Origin: Marilutibacter maris
GTDB lineage: Bacteria > Pseudomonadota > Gammaproteobacteria > Xanthomonadales > Xanthomonadaceae
Assembly (NCBI RefSeq): GCF_006546735.2
Contig: NZ_VICD02000278.1
Coordinates: 1-43,153 of the forward strand
Direction of reading: 5' to 3'
DNA: 43,153 nucleotides
A model generated the notes under the pieces. The model saw nothing but the letters and a program-made list of their open reading frames with translations. It was not told where the DNA came from and did not search any database. Shown here one piece after another: positions 30,022 to 39,912 of this stretch. Within the stretch, counting starts at the first letter, position 1. Every line of letters starts with the position of its first letter. The position numbers and the translations under genes were made by a program.

Positions 30022-30651
30022 TTACTTCGAGTACAGCTCGACGATCAGCGCTTCGTTGATGTCGGACGGCAGATCGGCACGATCCGGAACCGCCTTGAAC
30101 ACGCCACTGAACTTCTTGCTGTCGACCTCGACCCAGGACGGGAGAAGGTCCATCTGCTGCGCCACGGTCAGCGACTCCTGCACGCGGAGCTGCTTCTGGG
30201 CACGCTCGGACAGCGCGATCGCGTCGCCGGCCTTGACCTGGTACGACGGCAGATTGACCGACTTGCCGTTGACGGTGACGCCGCGGTGGGAGACCAGCTG
30301 GCGCGCGGCCGGGCGGGTCACCGCGAAGCCCATGCGGTAGACGACGTTGTCCAGACGGGTCTCGAGGAGCTGCAGCAGGTTCTCACCCGTGTTGCCCTTC
30401 TTGGTCGAGGCCTTCTTGTAGTAATTGCGGAACTGACGCTCCAGCAGGCCGTAGATACGCTTGACCTTCTGCTTCTCGCGCAGCTGGTTGGCGTAGTCGG
30501 ACAGCTTGCCGCGACGGGCGACGGGGCCGTGCTGGCCGGGCTTCTGCTCCAGCTTGCACTTGGAGTCGAGCGCACGCGCCGGCGACTTCAGACCGAGGTC
30601 GGCGCCTTCGCGACGCGAGAGCTTGCACTTGGGACCGATATAACGAGCCAT
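30022..30651 (-). CDS. rpsD: 30S ribosomal protein uS4
   Basis: 209 aa. [20 protein letters not shown] is the uS4 N-terminus, and the S4 RNA-binding domain ([31 protein letters not shown]) is complete. It is a primary 16S rRNA-binding assembly protein and, in E. coli, the translational repressor of the alpha operon. Only Cys9 and Cys32 are present in the N-terminal part, not the four-Cys zinc form. The N-terminal extension between them (about residues 15-30) is slightly longer than in E. coli. Confidence 0.99.
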   Translation of the reverse strand: MARYIGPKCKLSRREGADLGLKSPARALDSKCKLEQKPGQHGPVARRGKLSDYANQLREKQKVKRIYGLLERQFRNYYKKASTKKGNTGENLLQLLETRLDNVVYRMGFAVTRPAARQLVSHRGVTVNGKSVNLPSYQVKAGDAIALSERAQKQLRVQESLTVAQQMDLLPSWVEVDSKKFSGVFKAVPDRADLPSDINEALIVELYSK

Positions 30652-30665
30652 GTTCTTTCAGCTCC

Positions 30666-31058
30666 TCAGACGCGACGCTTCTTCGGCGGACGGCACCCGT
30701 TGTGCGGGATCGGCGTCACGTCGATGATGTTGATGATCTTGTAACCGACGTTGTTCAGCGAACGAACGGCGGACTCACGACCCGGACCCGGGCCCTTGAT
30801 GCGGACTTCCAGCGACTTCACGCCGTAGTCCAGCGCAGCGCGGCCGGCCTTCTCGGCGGCGACCTGCGCGGCGAACGGGGTCGACTTGCGCGAACCGCGG
30901 AAACCCGCGCCGCCGGAGGTCGCCCACGACAGCGCATTGCCCTGTCGGTCGGTGATCGTGATGATGGTGTTGTTGAACGAAGCGTGGACGTGGGCGATGC
31001 CGTCGGTGACGACGCGCTTGATCTTCTTCTTCGTCTTGGCTTGTGCCGGCTTGGCCAT
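30666..31058 (-). CDS. rpsK: 30S ribosomal protein uS11
   Basis: 130 aa. Conserved blocks [32 protein letters not shown] and the C-terminal [18 protein letters not shown] identify uS11 of the platform, at the mRNA exit side next to the Shine-Dalgarno helix. The Lys-rich N-terminus ([13 protein letters not shown]) is usual. It lies 12 bp after rpsM and 14 bp before rpsD in the alpha operon. Confidence 0.99.
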   Translation of the reverse strand: MAKPAQAKTKKKIKRVVTDGIAHVHASFNNTIITITDRQGNALSWATSGGAGFRGSRKSTPFAAQVAAEKAGRAALDYGVKSLEVRIKGPGPGRESAVRSLNNVGYKIINIIDVTPIPHNGCRPPKKRRV

Positions 31059-31070
31059 GGTATGGGCTCC

Positions 31071-31427
31071 TTACTTCCTGATGGCCTTGCGCGGACCCTT
31101 GCGGGTGCGTGCATTGGTCCGGGTACGCTGCCCGCGCAGAGGCAGGCCGCGACGGTGACGCAGGCCGCGGTAGCAGCCCAGGTCCATCAGACGCTTCAGC
31201 GACATGCCGATTTCGCGTCGCAGGTCGCCCTCGACCACGTACTTGCCGATCTCGGCGCGCAGGCGCTCGACTTCCGGCTCGGACAGGTCTCGGATCTTGG
31301 TCGACTTCTCGATGCCGGCTGCTTCGCAGACCTGGACCGAACGGGTACGACCGATGCCGTAGATGCTCTGGATACCCACCCAGACGTGCTTCTGAGGGGG
31401 CAGATTGACGCCCGCAATACGCGCCAT
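31071..31427 (-). CDS. rpsM: 30S ribosomal protein uS13
   Basis: 118 aa, the first gene of the alpha operon here. [20 protein letters not shown], then SIYGIGR, is diagnostic. The C-terminal tail [20 protein letters not shown] reaches the P-site tRNA. It has GGAG eight bases before the ATG. It follows secY after 425 bp rather than the usual short rpmJ-containing junction, and it has its own promoter about 60 bp upstream. Confidence 0.99.
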   Translation of the reverse strand: MARIAGVNLPPQKHVWVGIQSIYGIGRTRSVQVCEAAGIEKSTKIRDLSEPEVERLRAEIGKYVVEGDLRREIGMSLKRLMDLGCYRGLRHRRGLPLRGQRTRTNARTRKGPRKAIRK

Positions 31428-31489
31428 AACGCGATCTCCAACTGGTTTGGCGGCCGGACGCGGATGCTGCCCGGCGGAGTGAATCGGAA

Positions 31490-31518
31490 ATTATACCAAG
31501 ATTCCGGCATCTCAGGAA
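31490..31518 (-). promoter_or_regulatory. Promoter of the alpha operon (rpsM-rplQ)
   Basis: On the minus strand a perfect TATAAT (31495 down to 31490) is preceded 17 bases upstream by TTCCTG, a poor -35. The predicted start near 31483 gives a leader of about 55 bases. It lies just downstream of the secY hairpin, so the alpha genes can be transcribed independently of spc. Confidence 0.7.
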
Positions 31519-31852
31519 GTCCCGCGCCCGTACAGCGACGCAGGACCCGGCATGGGGAGTGTGCCCATGCTCCGGCGACGGCCCCAGGCTGTACCGGACG
31601 GGGCGCTGTTCTGCCCTGCCCGGCCCCGCGCACTACTCTGGTGCGCGTATGGCCTGGACCCACCCGCGCCCGGAACCGCCGCGCGAGTCGCCCATCAATG
31701 TGCCCGGACGGGAATCCGGGTCGGCGCGGCACCCGATGGTGCCGCCTCGGCCGGGCCGTGGCCCCGCCGGTGGTGTTGCGGGCCACCGGACTGCCGGTGC
31801 AGTCGGGCGGCAAACCGGACCGGACGCCATCGCGTCCGGCCGGCGATCAGGC
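31519..31852 (-). terminator. secY-rpsM spacer with a hairpin close to the secY stop; no rpmJ
   Basis: The hairpin CCGGACGC-CATC-GCGTCCGG (31820-31839) begins 13 bases after the secY stop and is followed in transcription direction by TCCGGTTTG: a weak intrinsic terminator. I looked in all frames for the short Cys/His-Arg-rich bL36 that normally sits here and see none. The rest of the spacer is GC-rich and unassigned. Confidence 0.6.
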
Positions 31853-33211
31853 TCAGCGACCCGGCAGGCCGGTCCGCGAACCCTTCAGGTTGGCCTTCTT
31901 CAGCAGGCTCTCGTACTGGTGCGACATCAGGTGCGCCTGGATCTGCGCGATGAAGTCCATCACCACCACCACCACGATCAACAGCGACGTGCCGCCGAAG
32001 TAGAACGAGGTGTTCAGCTCCTTGCGCATGACCTCCGGCAACAGGCAGACCAGCACCAGGTAGGCCGCACCGGCCGCGGTCAGGCGGGTCAGCACACCGT
32101 CGACGTAGTCGGCGGTGGCCTTGCCCGGACGGATACCCGGGATCAGCGCGCCCGACTTCTTCAGGTTGTCGGCGGTTTCCTGCGAATTGAACACCAGCGC
32201 CGTATAGAAGAACGCAAAGCCCGCGATCATCCCGCCATACAGGATCATGTGCAGCGGCTCGCCCGGGTTCAGCCACTGGCTGACCTGGAGCAGCCACGAC
32301 GAGGAGCTGCCCTGGCTGAACCAGTTGGCCGCCGTGGCCGGGAACATCACGATGCTGGAAGCGAAGATCGCCGGGATCACGCCCGCCATGTTCAGCTTCA
32401 GCGGCAGGAACGACGACTGGTTCATGTACGCGTTGCGGCCGCCCTGGCGACGGGCGTAGTTCACCGTGATCCGGCGCTGGCCACGCTCGACGAACACCAC
32501 GAAGTAGGTGAAGCCCAGCACGATCGCGGCGATCAGGATCGCGGTGATCGCACTCATGTCGCCGTTGTTGATCTGCTGGAACATGCCGATGACGGCGGAC
32601 GGCAGACCGGCGACGATACCGGCGAAGATGATCAGCGAGATGCCGTTGCCGACGCCGCGCTCGGTGATCTGCTCGCCCAGCCACATCAGGAACATCGTGC
32701 CGGCGGTCAACGCGACCACCGCGGTCAGGATGAAGCCCGGGCCCGGGTTGTAGACCACGGCGATGCCCTGGCTGGCGCCACCGGCCTGCAGCGCGGTCGC
32801 AATGCCCCAGGCCTGGAACACGGCCAGCGGGATCGCACCCATCCGCGACCACTGGTTGATCTTGCGCCGACCCGACTCGCCTTCCTTCTGGATGGCCTTC
32901 AGGCTCGGCACCATGTTGACCAGCAACTGGATGATGATCGAGGCCGAGATGTACGGCATCACGTTCAGCGCGAACAGGCTGAAGCGCGACAAGGCACCAC
33001 CGGAGAACATGTTGAACATGTCCACGATGGTGCCTTCCTGGCTTTCCATCAGCTGGAGCATGGCGTCGGGATTGACGCCGGGCACCGGGATGTAGCAGCC
33101 GATGCGGTAGACGATCAGTGCGCCGATGACGAACAGAAGACGCTGGCGGAGCTCGGTGAACTTACCGAGCCCGCCGCCCATGCCAGCCATCGCGTTGCCG
33201 CTACGCGCCAT
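31853..33211 (-). CDS. secY: Preprotein translocase subunit SecY
   Basis: 452 aa (E. coli 443), with ten TM segments evident. It is the channel of the SecYEG translocon in the inner membrane. Landmarks: [20 protein letters not shown] (TM2a/plug region), [17 protein letters not shown], the cytosolic loop [15 protein letters not shown] that contacts SecA or the ribosome, and the C-terminal [15 protein letters not shown]. The ribosome site GAGGAG overlaps the rplO stop region, 7 bp gap, so translation is coupled. Last gene of the spc part. Confidence 0.99.
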   Translation of the reverse strand: MARSGNAMAGMGGGLGKFTELRQRLLFVIGALIVYRIGCYIPVPGVNPDAMLQLMESQEGTIVDMFNMFSGGALSRFSLFALNVMPYISASIIIQLLVNMVPSLKAIQKEGESGRRKINQWSRMGAIPLAVFQAWGIATALQAGGASQGIAVVYNPGPGFILTAVVALTAGTMFLMWLGEQITERGVGNGISLIIFAGIVAGLPSAVIGMFQQINNGDMSAITAILIAAIVLGFTYFVVFVERGQRRITVNYARRQGGRNAYMNQSSFLPLKLNMAGVIPAIFASSIVMFPATAANWFSQGSSSSWLLQVSQWLNPGEPLHMILYGGMIAGFAFFYTALVFNSQETADNLKKSGALIPGIRPGKATADYVDGVLTRLTAAGAAYLVLVCLLPEVMRKELNTSFYFGGTSLLIVVVVVMDFIAQIQAHLMSHQYESLLKKANLKGSRTGLPGR

Positions 33212-33218
33212 CGGACGA

Positions 33219-33656
33219 TTACTCCTCGACCTTGCCGCCGGCGGCCTCGACGGCTGCCTTCGCGCCAGCCGTTGCCAGCAGGCCCTTGAGCACGAACGCC
33301 TTGGTCAATTCGCCCTTCTTGACGATCTTGGCCTTCTTCGCGGTGCTCGGAACCAGCTTGGCGGCGCGCAGCTTGGCGAAATCGACCTCGCCGGCCTCCA
33401 GCTTGTCCAGCTGGTACAGCAGCACCTCGGCGGTGTCCTTGGCCATGCGCGAGCGGAAGCCGATCTTCGGCAGACGCATGTGCATCGGCATCTGGCCGCC
33501 TTCGAAGCCGGCCTTGATCTTGCCCTTGCCCGCGCGGGCGAACGAGCCCTTGTGGCCGCGGCCGGCGGTCTTGCCCAGGCCCGAGCCGATACCGCGACCG
33601 ACGCGGGTGCGCTCGGTGCGTGCGCCGGGAGCCGGCTTGAGTGTATTCAGACGCAT
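33219..33656 (-). CDS. rplO: 50S ribosomal protein uL15
   Basis: 145 aa. The Gly/Arg-rich N-terminus [20 protein letters not shown] and the motif [18 protein letters not shown] identify uL15, which enters the centre of the 50S subunit late in assembly. The C-terminal Lys/Ala-rich globular end ([15 protein letters not shown]) is normal. It is 5 bp after rpmD and 7 bp before secY. Confidence 0.99.
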   Translation of the reverse strand: MRLNTLKPAPGARTERTRVGRGIGSGLGKTAGRGHKGSFARAGKGKIKAGFEGGQMPMHMRLPKIGFRSRMAKDTAEVLLYQLDKLEAGEVDFAKLRAAKLVPSTAKKAKIVKKGELTKAFVLKGLLATAGAKAAVEAAGGKVEE

Positions 33657-33661
33657 GACGA

Positions 33662-33859
33662 TTACTCCTCCACCCGCACCAGGTAATGGACCTTGTTGAT
33701 CAGGCCGCGTACCTGCGGGCTGTCCTTCAGTTCACGGACATCGTTGAGCTTGTTCAGGCCCAGCGCACGCACCGACAGGCGGTGACGCGCCTGCGAACCG
33801 CGCAGGCCCTTGACCAGACGCACCTTGACGGTGCCAGCGTTCTCGCCCTTCTTAGCCAT
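33662..33859 (-). CDS. rpmD: 50S ribosomal protein uL30
   Basis: 65 aa, normal for bacterial uL30. [20 protein letters not shown] and [20 protein letters not shown] are the conserved ferredoxin-like fold. Its start codon lies inside the end of rpsE (8-bp overlap), so the two are probably translationally coupled. Confidence 0.98.
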   Translation of the reverse strand: MAKKGENAGTVKVRLVKGLRGSQARHRLSVRALGLNKLNDVRELKDSPQVRGLINKVHYLVRVEE

Positions 33860-34391
33860 GGCTCAGATCCTCCACCTTCTTGCCGCGCTTGGCCGCGATC
33901 TTGGCCGGCGACTGCATCTCGGCCAGGCCGCGCACGGTCGCGCGCACCAGATTGATCGGGTTGCGCGAGCCGACGGCCTTGGCCAGCACGTTCTTCACAC
34001 CAACCGCTTCCAGCACGGCGCGCATCGCACCGCCGGCGATCACGCCGGTACCCTCGGAAGCCGGCTGCATGAACACGCGGGCGGCGCCGTGGCCGGACTT
34101 GACCGGGTGCCACAGGGTGCCGTTGTTCAGGTCGACGTTGACCATGCTCTTGCGCGCGTACTCCATCGACTTCTGGATCGCGACCGGCACTTCGCGCGCC
34201 TTGCCGTAACCGAAGCCAACGCGGCCCTCGCCGTCACCCACCACGGTCAGCGCGGTGAAGGTGAACTGGCGGCCGCCCTTGACGGTCTTGCTGACGCGGT
34301 TGACCGCGATCAGCTTCTCGACCATCCCATCATCGATCTCTTCGCGGTTACGGTCGCGATCACGACCCCGCGGTGCACGATCTTCTGCCAT
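33852..34391 (-). CDS. rpsE: 30S ribosomal protein uS5
   Basis: 179 aa. The double-stranded-RNA-binding-like domain ([40 protein letters not shown]) and the C-terminal [20 protein letters not shown] block are intact. It lines the mRNA entry helicase site and affects decoding accuracy. The basic N-terminal extension ([16 protein letters not shown]) is longer than in E. coli (166 aa). It is separated from rplR by a 161-bp spacer with a hairpin, so a new translation or processing unit begins here. Confidence 0.99.
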   Translation of the reverse strand: MAEDRAPRGRDRDRNREEIDDGMVEKLIAVNRVSKTVKGGRQFTFTALTVVGDGEGRVGFGYGKAREVPVAIQKSMEYARKSMVNVDLNNGTLWHPVKSGHGAARVFMQPASEGTGVIAGGAMRAVLEAVGVKNVLAKAVGSRNPINLVRATVRGLAEMQSPAKIAAKRGKKVEDLSHG

Positions 34392-34552
34392 CTTTGCAAT
34401 TCCTGTGTTTGAAGAAATTTGCGGCGTCGCCGCTTATCGTTGTGCAACGTTTCGGGTGTTCCGCCACGACGAGAACTCATCGCGGCGTCCGGCACGGCCC
34501 GTACCGGCGGGTGGAATGACGGCATGGGGTCGCCCCCATGCCGCTTCAAGCC
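34392..34552 (-). promoter_or_regulatory. rplR-rpsE spacer with 10-bp hairpin
   Basis: 34520-34529 (CGGCATGGGG) pairs perfectly with 34534-34543, loop TCGC, starting 9 bases after the rplR stop. What follows (TCATTCCACC) is not a T run. The 161-bp spacer is far wider than other junctions in this operon and has no gene. Confidence 0.6.
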
Positions 34553-34906
34553 TTAGAACTGCAGGCCACCTTCGCGGGCGGCATCGGCCAGGGCCTTGAT
34601 GCGACCGTGGAAGCGGTAGCCGGAACGGTCGAAGGCGACCTTTTCGATACCGGCGGCCTTGGCCTTCTCGGCAATGGTGCGGCCGACCTTGGCGGCGGCG
34701 TCCATGTTGCGACCGTTCTTCAGGCCGTCCTTGACGGTGGCCTGGGTGGTCGAGGCGGCGGCCAGGACCTTGGAACCGTCGGCGGTGAAGACCTGCGCAT
34801 ACAGGTGCTGGCCGGTGCGCAGCACCGACAGGCGCGGCACGCCGAGCTCGCGGATGTGCGCACGGGTCGACTTGGCGCGGCGCAGACGGGCGATGTTCTT
34901 CTTCAT
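34553..34906 (-). CDS. rplR: 50S ribosomal protein uL18
   Basis: 117 aa, the E. coli length. It binds 5S rRNA in the central protuberance. [29 protein letters not shown] and the C-terminal [20 protein letters not shown], then EGGLQF, are diagnostic. It is 29 bp after rplF and followed by a hairpin-bearing spacer. Confidence 0.99.
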   Translation of the reverse strand: MKKNIARLRRAKSTRAHIRELGVPRLSVLRTGQHLYAQVFTADGSKVLAAASTTQATVKDGLKNGRNMDAAAKVGRTIAEKAKAAGIEKVAFDRSGYRFHGRIKALADAAREGGLQF

Positions 34907-34935
34907 GATCTGTTCCTCGAAAGCTGAAGACCCGG

Positions 34936-35463
34936 TTAGGCCTTCTTGGCTTCCTTGCGGATGATGGTTTCGTCGGAGTACTTCACACCCTTGCCCTTGT
35001 AGGGCTCCGGCGGACGGAAGCCACGGATCTTCGCCGCGACCTCACCGACGCGCTGCTTGTCGGCGCCCTGCACCACGACCTCGGTCTGGCTCGGGGTGGC
35101 GATGGTGATCCCCTCCGGAGCCGGGAACACGATCGGATGCGAATAGCCCAGCGACAGATTCAGATCCTTGCCCTGCATCGACGCACGGTAGCCGACGCCG
35201 ACCAGCTCGAGCTTGCGCTCGAAGCCTTCGGAGACGCCCTTGACCATGTTGGCGACGATCGCGCGGATGGTGCCGGTGATCGCGATCTGGGCCGGATCGG
35301 CGGCCGAAAGCACGGCCTGGCCGTCCTCGATCTTGATCTCGACGCCGGCCGGCTTGGCCATCGTCAGGGTGCCCTTCGGGCCCTTGACGGCGACGCTGTC
35401 GGCCTGGATGTTCAGTTCGACGCCCTTCGGCAGGGCGATCGGCTTCTTGGCAACTCGGGACAT
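34936..35463 (-). CDS. rplF: 50S ribosomal protein uL6
   Basis: 175 aa. Duplicated fold with the C-terminal signature [20 protein letters not shown] near the GTPase centre; the N-terminus [19 protein letters not shown] is canonical. The start at 35463 was chosen for that N-terminus; the reading frame is open another 23 codons through the rpsH end but without homology. It is 13 bp after rpsH. Confidence 0.99.
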   Translation of the reverse strand: MSRVAKKPIALPKGVELNIQADSVAVKGPKGTLTMAKPAGVEIKIEDGQAVLSAADPAQIAITGTIRAIVANMVKGVSEGFERKLELVGVGYRASMQGKDLNLSLGYSHPIVFPAPEGITIATPSQTEVVVQGADKQRVGEVAAKIRGFRPPEPYKGKGVKYSDETIIRKEAKKA

Positions 35464-35476
35464 TACGGTTCCTCCC

Positions 35477-35875
35477 TTAGGCCACGAAGCACAGGACTTC
35501 GCCGCCGACGCCCTGCTGGCGCGCCTGCGCATCGGTCATGATGCCCTTCGAGGTGGAGATGATGGCAACGCCCAGGCCACCGAGAACCTTCGGCAGCTCG
35601 GCCTTGCCGCGATACTGGCGCAGGCCCGAACGCGAATAGCGCTCCAGGCGATCGATCACCGGCTTGCCCTCGTAGTACTTCAGCGCGATCTCGAGCTCGG
35701 CCTTGCCGTTGCCCAGGTCGCTGACCTGGGAATCGAGAATGTAGCCCTCATCCTTCAGGACGTGGGCGATCGCGACCTTGATCTTGGACGACGGCATCTT
35801 CACCGTCGGCTTGCGGACAGCCGCCGCATTCTTGATGCGGACCAGCATGTCGGCGATGGGATCAGTCATGCTCAT
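35477..35875 (-). CDS. rpsH: 30S ribosomal protein uS8
   Basis: 132 aa. [20 protein letters not shown] is diagnostic, as is the C-terminal [20 protein letters not shown], then VLCFVA. A primary 16S rRNA binder; in E. coli it represses the spc operon by binding mRNA near rplE. Here a 194-bp spacer with a strong hairpin separates it from rpsN, so regulation by S8 may act at a different place. This last point is a guess. Confidence 0.99.
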   Translation of the reverse strand: MSMTDPIADMLVRIKNAAAVRKPTVKMPSSKIKVAIAHVLKDEGYILDSQVSDLGNGKAELEIALKYYEGKPVIDRLERYSRSGLRQYRGKAELPKVLGGLGVAIISTSKGIMTDAQARQQGVGGEVLCFVA

Positions 35876-36069
35876 GGAATGTCACCTTATGAGTAGCACC
35901 GATATCCGCGGGATTGCGGCTTTTCAGCAGTGTGCTTCGTTGTGGTGCCGCCGAAGCGGCGATACCCCGCCAGGGCGGCCTGAGCCTCCCGGACGGGGCA
36001 AGCCGGCGAGTCTAGCAGAACTCGCCGGCGTTTGCGCCCCCCCCTGTTCAGCGGGAGGCGCCTGCGCGG
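35876..36069 (-). promoter_or_regulatory. rpsN-rpsH spacer with 10-bp hairpin
   Basis: 36002-36011 (GCCGGCGAGT) pairs perfectly with 36020-36029, 8-base loop. It is followed in transcription direction by TTGCCCCG, with no T run. The 194-bp spacer holds no gene. Candidate processing, stability or regulatory element. Confidence 0.6.
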
Positions 36070-36375
36070 TTACCAGCTGGCCTTGCGCAGGCCCGGCACG
36101 TCGCCCTTCATGGTGGCTTCGCGCAGCTTGTTGCGGCCCAGGCCGAACTTGCTGTAGACGCCACGCGGACGACCGGTCAGGGCGCAGCGGTTGCGCTGAC
36201 GGCTCGGCGACGAGTCGCGCGGCAGCTTCTGCAGCTTGACGGCCGCCTCCAGCTTCTCCTCGTAGGAGGCATTCTCGCTGGAGATCACCTTCTTCAGTTC
36301 TTCGCGCTTGGCGGCGTACTTCGCCGCCAGCTTGGCCCGCTTGATCTCGCGGTTGACCATTGAGGTCTTGGCCAT
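36070..36375 (-). CDS. rpsN: 30S ribosomal protein uS14, zinc-free form
   Basis: 101 aa, the long C-minus form without the CxxC zinc pairs found in short zinc-binding paralogues. [20 protein letters not shown] and the C-terminal [20 protein letters not shown], then [20 protein letters not shown], are conserved. It belongs to the 3' domain of the small subunit. The start MAKTSM at 36375 fits the family; 16 bp after rplE. Confidence 0.99.
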   Translation of the reverse strand: MAKTSMVNREIKRAKLAAKYAAKREELKKVISSENASYEEKLEAAVKLQKLPRDSSPSRQRNRCALTGRPRGVYSKFGLGRNKLREATMKGDVPGLRKASW

Positions 36376-36391
36376 GGTGTGTGTCCTCGGA

Positions 36392-36931
36392 TCAGTTGCG
36401 GAACGGGAAGCGGAACGCCTCGAGCAGGGCCCGGGCCTCGGCATCGGTCTTCGCGGTCGTGGTGATCGCGATGTCCATGCCGCGCAGCGCGTCGACCTGG
36501 TCGTAGTCGATCTCCGGGAAGATGATCTGCTCCTTCACGCCCATGTTGTAGTTGCCGCGACCGTCGAACGACTTGGCGGACACGCCGCGGAAGTCGCGAA
36601 CGCGCGGCAGCGCAACGTTCACCAGGCGGTCGAGGAACTCGTACATCTTGGCGCGACGCAGGGTCACCTTGCAGCCGATCGGCCAGCCGTCGCGGATCTT
36701 GAACGAGGCCACCGAGACGCGGCTCTTGGTCACGATCGGCTGCTGGCCGGTGATCTTGGCCATGTCGGCGACGGCGTTCTCGAGGATCTTCTTGTTGGTG
36801 GCGGCTTCGCCGACGCCCATGTTGAGCGTGATCTTGACGAGGCGGGGCACTTCCATCGGGTTCTGGTAACCGAACTTCTCGGTCAGCGCCGGAACCACCT
36901 CTTCCTTGTAAATCTTTTCAAGCCGGGTCAT
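36392..36931 (-). CDS. rplE: 50S ribosomal protein uL5
   Basis: 179 aa, the E. coli length. It binds 5S rRNA and contacts P-site tRNA. The N-terminal [20 protein letters not shown], the loop [20 protein letters not shown] and the C-terminal [20 protein letters not shown] are typical. It is 11 bp after rplX. Confidence 0.99.
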   Translation of the reverse strand: MTRLEKIYKEEVVPALTEKFGYQNPMEVPRLVKITLNMGVGEAATNKKILENAVADMAKITGQQPIVTKSRVSVASFKIRDGWPIGCKVTLRRAKMYEFLDRLVNVALPRVRDFRGVSAKSFDGRGNYNMGVKEQIIFPEIDYDQVDALRGMDIAITTTAKTDAEARALLEAFRFPFRN

Positions 36932-36942
36932 TTGGGCATTCC

Positions 36943-37257
36943 TCAGGCGTCAACCGCCTCACCGCTGGAGCGGAACACACGCAGCTTGCGTCCATCCTCC
37001 AGCACCTTGAAACCAATGCGCTCACCCTTGCCGGAGGCCGGGTTGAACAGCATCACGTTGGAAATGTGGATCGGCGCCTCGCGCTCGATCACGCCACCGG
37101 GCTGGCCGGCCTGCGGGTTCGGCTTGGTGTGGCGCTTGACGACATTGACGTTCGAAACGACGACCTTGTCGCCGTCGACGCGGATCACGTCGCCCTTCTT
37201 GCCCTTGTCCTTGCCGGCGGTGACGATGACTTGGTCACCCTTGCGGATACGGTTCAT
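36943..37257 (-). CDS. rplX: 50S ribosomal protein uL24
   Basis: 104 aa. The KOW motif [20 protein letters not shown] lies near the N-terminus, and [20 protein letters not shown] is the second conserved block. An assembly-initiating protein at the exit tunnel. It is 17 bp after rplN. Confidence 0.99.
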   Translation of the reverse strand: MNRIRKGDQVIVTAGKDKGKKGDVIRVDGDKVVVSNVNVVKRHTKPNPQAGQPGGVIEREAPIHISNVMLFNPASGKGERIGFKVLEDGRKLRVFRSSGEAVDA

Positions 37258-37274
37258 TTCTCTATCTCCTCCGC

Positions 37275-37643
37275 TCAGAGCACTTCAGGCGCGAGCGAGA
37301 CGATCTTCATGAACTTCTCGGAACGAAGCTCACGGGTCACCGGCCCGAAGATGCGGGTACCGATCGGCTCATGCTTGTTGTTCAGCAGCACGGCGGCGTT
37401 GCCGTCGAAGCGGATCAGCGAACCGTCCGGACGACGCACACCCTTGCGGGTACGCACGACGACGGCGTCGTAGACGTCGCCCTTCTTGACCTTGCCGCGC
37501 GGAATCGCGTCCTTGACGGTCACCTTGATGATGTCGCCGATGCCGGCGTAGCGGCGCTTGGAGCCGCCCAGCACCTTGATGCACATCACTTCTTTGGCAC
37601 CGGAGTTGTCGGCCACCCCGAGGTAGCTTTGCATCTGGATCAT
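37275..37643 (-). CDS. rplN: 50S ribosomal protein uL14
   Basis: 122 aa. [20 protein letters not shown] and [20 protein letters not shown] are invariant uL14 blocks; the protein lies at the subunit interface where the silencing factor RsfS binds. First gene of the spc part, but only 16 bp from rpsQ, so S10 and spc are probably one transcript here. Confidence 0.99.
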   Translation of the reverse strand: MIQMQSYLGVADNSGAKEVMCIKVLGGSKRRYAGIGDIIKVTVKDAIPRGKVKKGDVYDAVVVRTRKGVRRPDGSLIRFDGNAAVLLNNKHEPIGTRIFGPVTRELRSEKFMKIVSLAPEVL

Positions 37644-37659
37644 GATTCAGCCTCCTCGG

Positions 37660-37929
37660 TTATTCGGCCGCGCGGGTGACGATCTGCACCACGCGCCAGT
37701 TCTTGGTCTTGGACATCGGCGCGCATTCGCTCACGCGAACGACGTCACCCTCATTGCACGCGTTGTCGGCGTCGTGGGCGTGGAGCTTGGTCGAGCGACG
37801 GATGTACTTGCCGTAGAGGGCATGCTTGACCTGGCGCTCGACGAGCACCGTGACGGTCTTGTCCATCTTGTTGCTGACCACGCGCCCCTCGACCGTGCGC
37901 AGTGCCTTCTCTGTATTGTTGTCGGTCAT
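37660..37929 (-). CDS. rpsQ: 30S ribosomal protein uS17
   Basis: 89 aa. The OB-fold core [20 protein letters not shown] and [20 protein letters not shown] identify uS17, an early 16S 5'-domain binder. It is 9 bp after rpmC. Last gene of the S10 part. Confidence 0.99.
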   Translation of the reverse strand: MTDNNTEKALRTVEGRVVSNKMDKTVTVLVERQVKHALYGKYIRRSTKLHAHDADNACNEGDVVRVSECAPMSKTKNWRVVQIVTRAAE

Positions 37930-37938
37930 GGCGGGTCC

Positions 37939-38124
37939 TTACTTCTTCTGGCCGAGCAGCGTGTTCACGCGCGCGATCTCGCGGCGCACGCGGCGGGCCT
38001 CGTGGGTCTTGGCGAGCTGGCCGGTGGCCTTCTGCATGCGGAGGGCGAAGCTCTCCTTGTGCAGTTCGACCAGGTGGGCCTTCAGCTCGTCAGCGGATTT
38101 CTCGCGGAGTTGCTTGAGTTCCAT
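37939..38124 (-). CDS. rpmC: 50S ribosomal protein uL29
   Basis: 61 aa, two-helix coiled protein at the tunnel exit and part of the docking site for trigger factor and [23 protein letters not shown] and the [13 protein letters not shown] end are typical. Its ATG overlaps the rplP stop by one base (ATGA), implying coupled translation. Confidence 0.98.
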   Translation of the reverse strand: MELKQLREKSADELKAHLVELHKESFALRMQKATGQLAKTHEARRVRREIARVNTLLGQKK

Positions 38125-38537
38125 CAGCGCACCGTCCGGGTAACGAAAGTGGTGGTGACCGACAGCTTGGCCGAGGCCAGGCGGAACGCTTCGCGTGCCA
38201 CTTCCTCGCTGACGCCCTCGATCTCGTAGATCATGCGGCCGGGCTGGATCTGCGCGACCCAGTACTCGACATTGCCCTTACCGGAGCCCATTCGGACTTC
38301 GATCGGCTTCTTGGTGATCGGCTTGTCGGGGAACACGCGGATCCACATCTTGCCGCCACGCTTCACGTAACGGCTGATCGAACGGCGGGCCGCCTCGATC
38401 TGACGCGCGGTGATCTGGCCGTGCGCGGTGGCCTTCAGGCCGTACTCGCCGAAGCTGACGGCGTTGCCGTTCCAGCTCAGGCCCTCGTTACGGCCCTTGT
38501 GCACCTTGCGGTATTTGGTTCGCTTGGGTTGCAACAT
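38124..38537 (-). CDS. rplP: 50S ribosomal protein uL16
   Basis: 137 aa. [20 protein letters not shown] is the invariant N-terminus; [20 protein letters not shown] and [20 protein letters not shown] follow. The Arg hydroxylated by the oxygenase RoxA in E. coli lies in the RMGSGKG region. It organises the A-site of the peptidyl transferase centre. Confidence 0.99.
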   Translation of the reverse strand: MLQPKRTKYRKVHKGRNEGLSWNGNAVSFGEYGLKATAHGQITARQIEAARRSISRYVKRGGKMWIRVFPDKPITKKPIEVRMGSGKGNVEYWVAQIQPGRMIYEIEGVSEEVAREAFRLASAKLSVTTTFVTRTVR

Positions 38538-38543
38538 GGTCGT

Positions 38544-39278
38544 TTACCTCGATTCGCGGGGCTGGCGGGCCGGACGCGCCGGGCGGGAGGGACGCTCGCC
38601 ACGGTCGCCGCGCGAGTTTTCTTCCGGCTTCTCCTGGCCGACCTGGGAGAAATCGAAGATCTCGCCCTTGTAGACCCACACCTTGATGCCGATGATGCCG
38701 TAGGTCGTCTTCGCCTCGGCGAAGCCGTAGTCGATGTCCGCACGCAGGGTGTGCAGCGGCACGCGGCCTTCGCGGTACCACTCCGAACGGGCGATTTCCG
38801 CGCCGTTGAGGCGGCCGGCGACGTTGACCTTGATGCCCAGCGCGCCCAGGCGCATCGCATTGCCGACCGCGCGCTTCATCGCGCGGCGGAACATGATGCG
38901 ACGCTCCAGCTGCTGCGCGATCGACTCGGCGACCAGCTGCGCGTCGAGCTCCGGCTTGCGGACCTCGGTGACGTTGATGTGCGCCGGGACGCCCATCAGG
39001 TCGCTGACTTCCTTGCGCAGCTTCTCGATGTCCTCGCCGCGCTTGCCGATCACCACGCCCGGACGGGCGGTGTGGATCGTCACGCGGGCGTTATTGGCCG
39101 GACGCTCGATGAAGATGCGGGAGATACCGGCCTGCGCGAGCTTCTTGCGAAGCATCTCGCGGACCTTCAGATCAGACGCCAGGAACTCGGCGTACTGCTT
39201 CTTGTTGGCGAACCACTTGGAATTCCAGTCCTTGGCAATGCCCAGGCGGATGCCGGTCGGATGAACTTTATGACCCAT
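38544..39278 (-). CDS. rpsC: 30S ribosomal protein uS3
   Basis: 244 aa (E. coli 233). The KH-type domain with [20 protein letters not shown] (GxxG loop) and the C-terminal domain with [20 protein letters not shown] are complete; it forms the mRNA entry helicase. A low-complexity Arg/Pro/Ser/Glu tail (from about residue 218) extends past the E. coli end, as in other xanthomonads and relatives. It is 15 bp after rplV. Confidence 0.99.
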   Translation of the reverse strand: MGHKVHPTGIRLGIAKDWNSKWFANKKQYAEFLASDLKVREMLRKKLAQAGISRIFIERPANNARVTIHTARPGVVIGKRGEDIEKLRKEVSDLMGVPAHINVTEVRKPELDAQLVAESIAQQLERRIMFRRAMKRAVGNAMRLGALGIKVNVAGRLNGAEIARSEWYREGRVPLHTLRADIDYGFAEAKTTYGIIGIKVWVYKGEIFDFSQVGQEKPEENSRGDRGERPSRPARPARQPRESR

Positions 39279-39293
39279 TAGTCTGACTCCGCC

Positions 39294-39629
39294 TTACTTG
39301 CCGGCGCCCACAACCACAGTGATGTGGCTGGTGCGCTTGAGGATGCGGGTGCCGCGGCCCTTCGCCCGCGCCATGAAGCGCTTCAGCGTCGGACCCTCGT
39401 CCACCATGATGGTCTTGACCTTGAGCTCGTCGATGTCGGCGCCCTGGTTGTTCTCCGCGTTGGCGATAGCCGACTCGACGACCTTGCGGATCATGCCCGC
39501 GGCCTTCTTGTCGGAGAACTTCAGCAGGTTGACGGCGCGCTCGGCCGACAGGCCACGCACCTGGTCGGCGACCAGACGAGCCTTCTGCGGGGAGATGCGC
39601 GCGGTGCGCAGGATGGCTTTCGCTTCCAT
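39294..39629 (-). CDS. rplV: 50S ribosomal protein uL22
   Basis: 111 aa. [20 protein letters not shown] is diagnostic, and the tunnel-constricting beta-hairpin lies near residues 82-98 ([15 protein letters not shown]). Two ATGs sit close together; 39629 is preferred because AAGGAG directly abuts the first (39635) but lies at proper distance from the second. It is 10 bp after rpsS. Confidence 0.98.
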   Translation of the reverse strand: MEAKAILRTARISPQKARLVADQVRGLSAERAVNLLKFSDKKAAGMIRKVVESAIANAENNQGADIDELKVKTIMVDEGPTLKRFMARAKGRGTRILKRTSHITVVVGAGK

Positions 39630-39639
39630 GGTCATCTCC

Positions 39640-39906
39640 TTAGCGGCTCTTCTTGTCGCCGCCGTGACCCTTGAAGGTCCGGGTCAGGGCGAACTCGCCG
39701 AGCTTGTGGCCAACCATGTTCTCGTTGACCAGCACGGGGATGTGGTTACGACCGTTGTGCACGGCGATGGTGAAACCCACCATCTCCGGCAGAACCATCG
39801 AGCGACGCGACCAGGTCTTGATCGGCTTCTTGTTGTTGCCCGCGTTCTCCACCTTCTTCATCAGGTGGTGGTCAACGAACGGGCCCTTCTTGAGTGAACG
39901 TGCCAT
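39640..39906 (-). CDS. rpsS: 30S ribosomal protein uS19
   Basis: 88 aa. [20 protein letters not shown] and [20 protein letters not shown], then HNGRNHIPV, are canonical; the protein sits in the head near the A-site finger bridge. Six bases after rplB. Confidence 0.99.
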   Translation of the reverse strand: MARSLKKGPFVDHHLMKKVENAGNNKKPIKTWSRRSMVLPEMVGFTIAVHNGRNHIPVLVNENMVGHKLGEFALTRTFKGHGGDKKSR

Positions 39907-39912
39907 GGCCGA

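Noticed and set aside
31428-31852. Possible rpmJ (bL36) between secY and rpsM
   Set aside because: No frame contains the CxxC/CxxxxH or Arg-Lys pattern of either bL36 type.
31559-33289. Open frame of 576 codons on the plus strand across secY
   Set aside because: Antisense shadow; no recognisable protein and opposite to a whole ribosomal operon.
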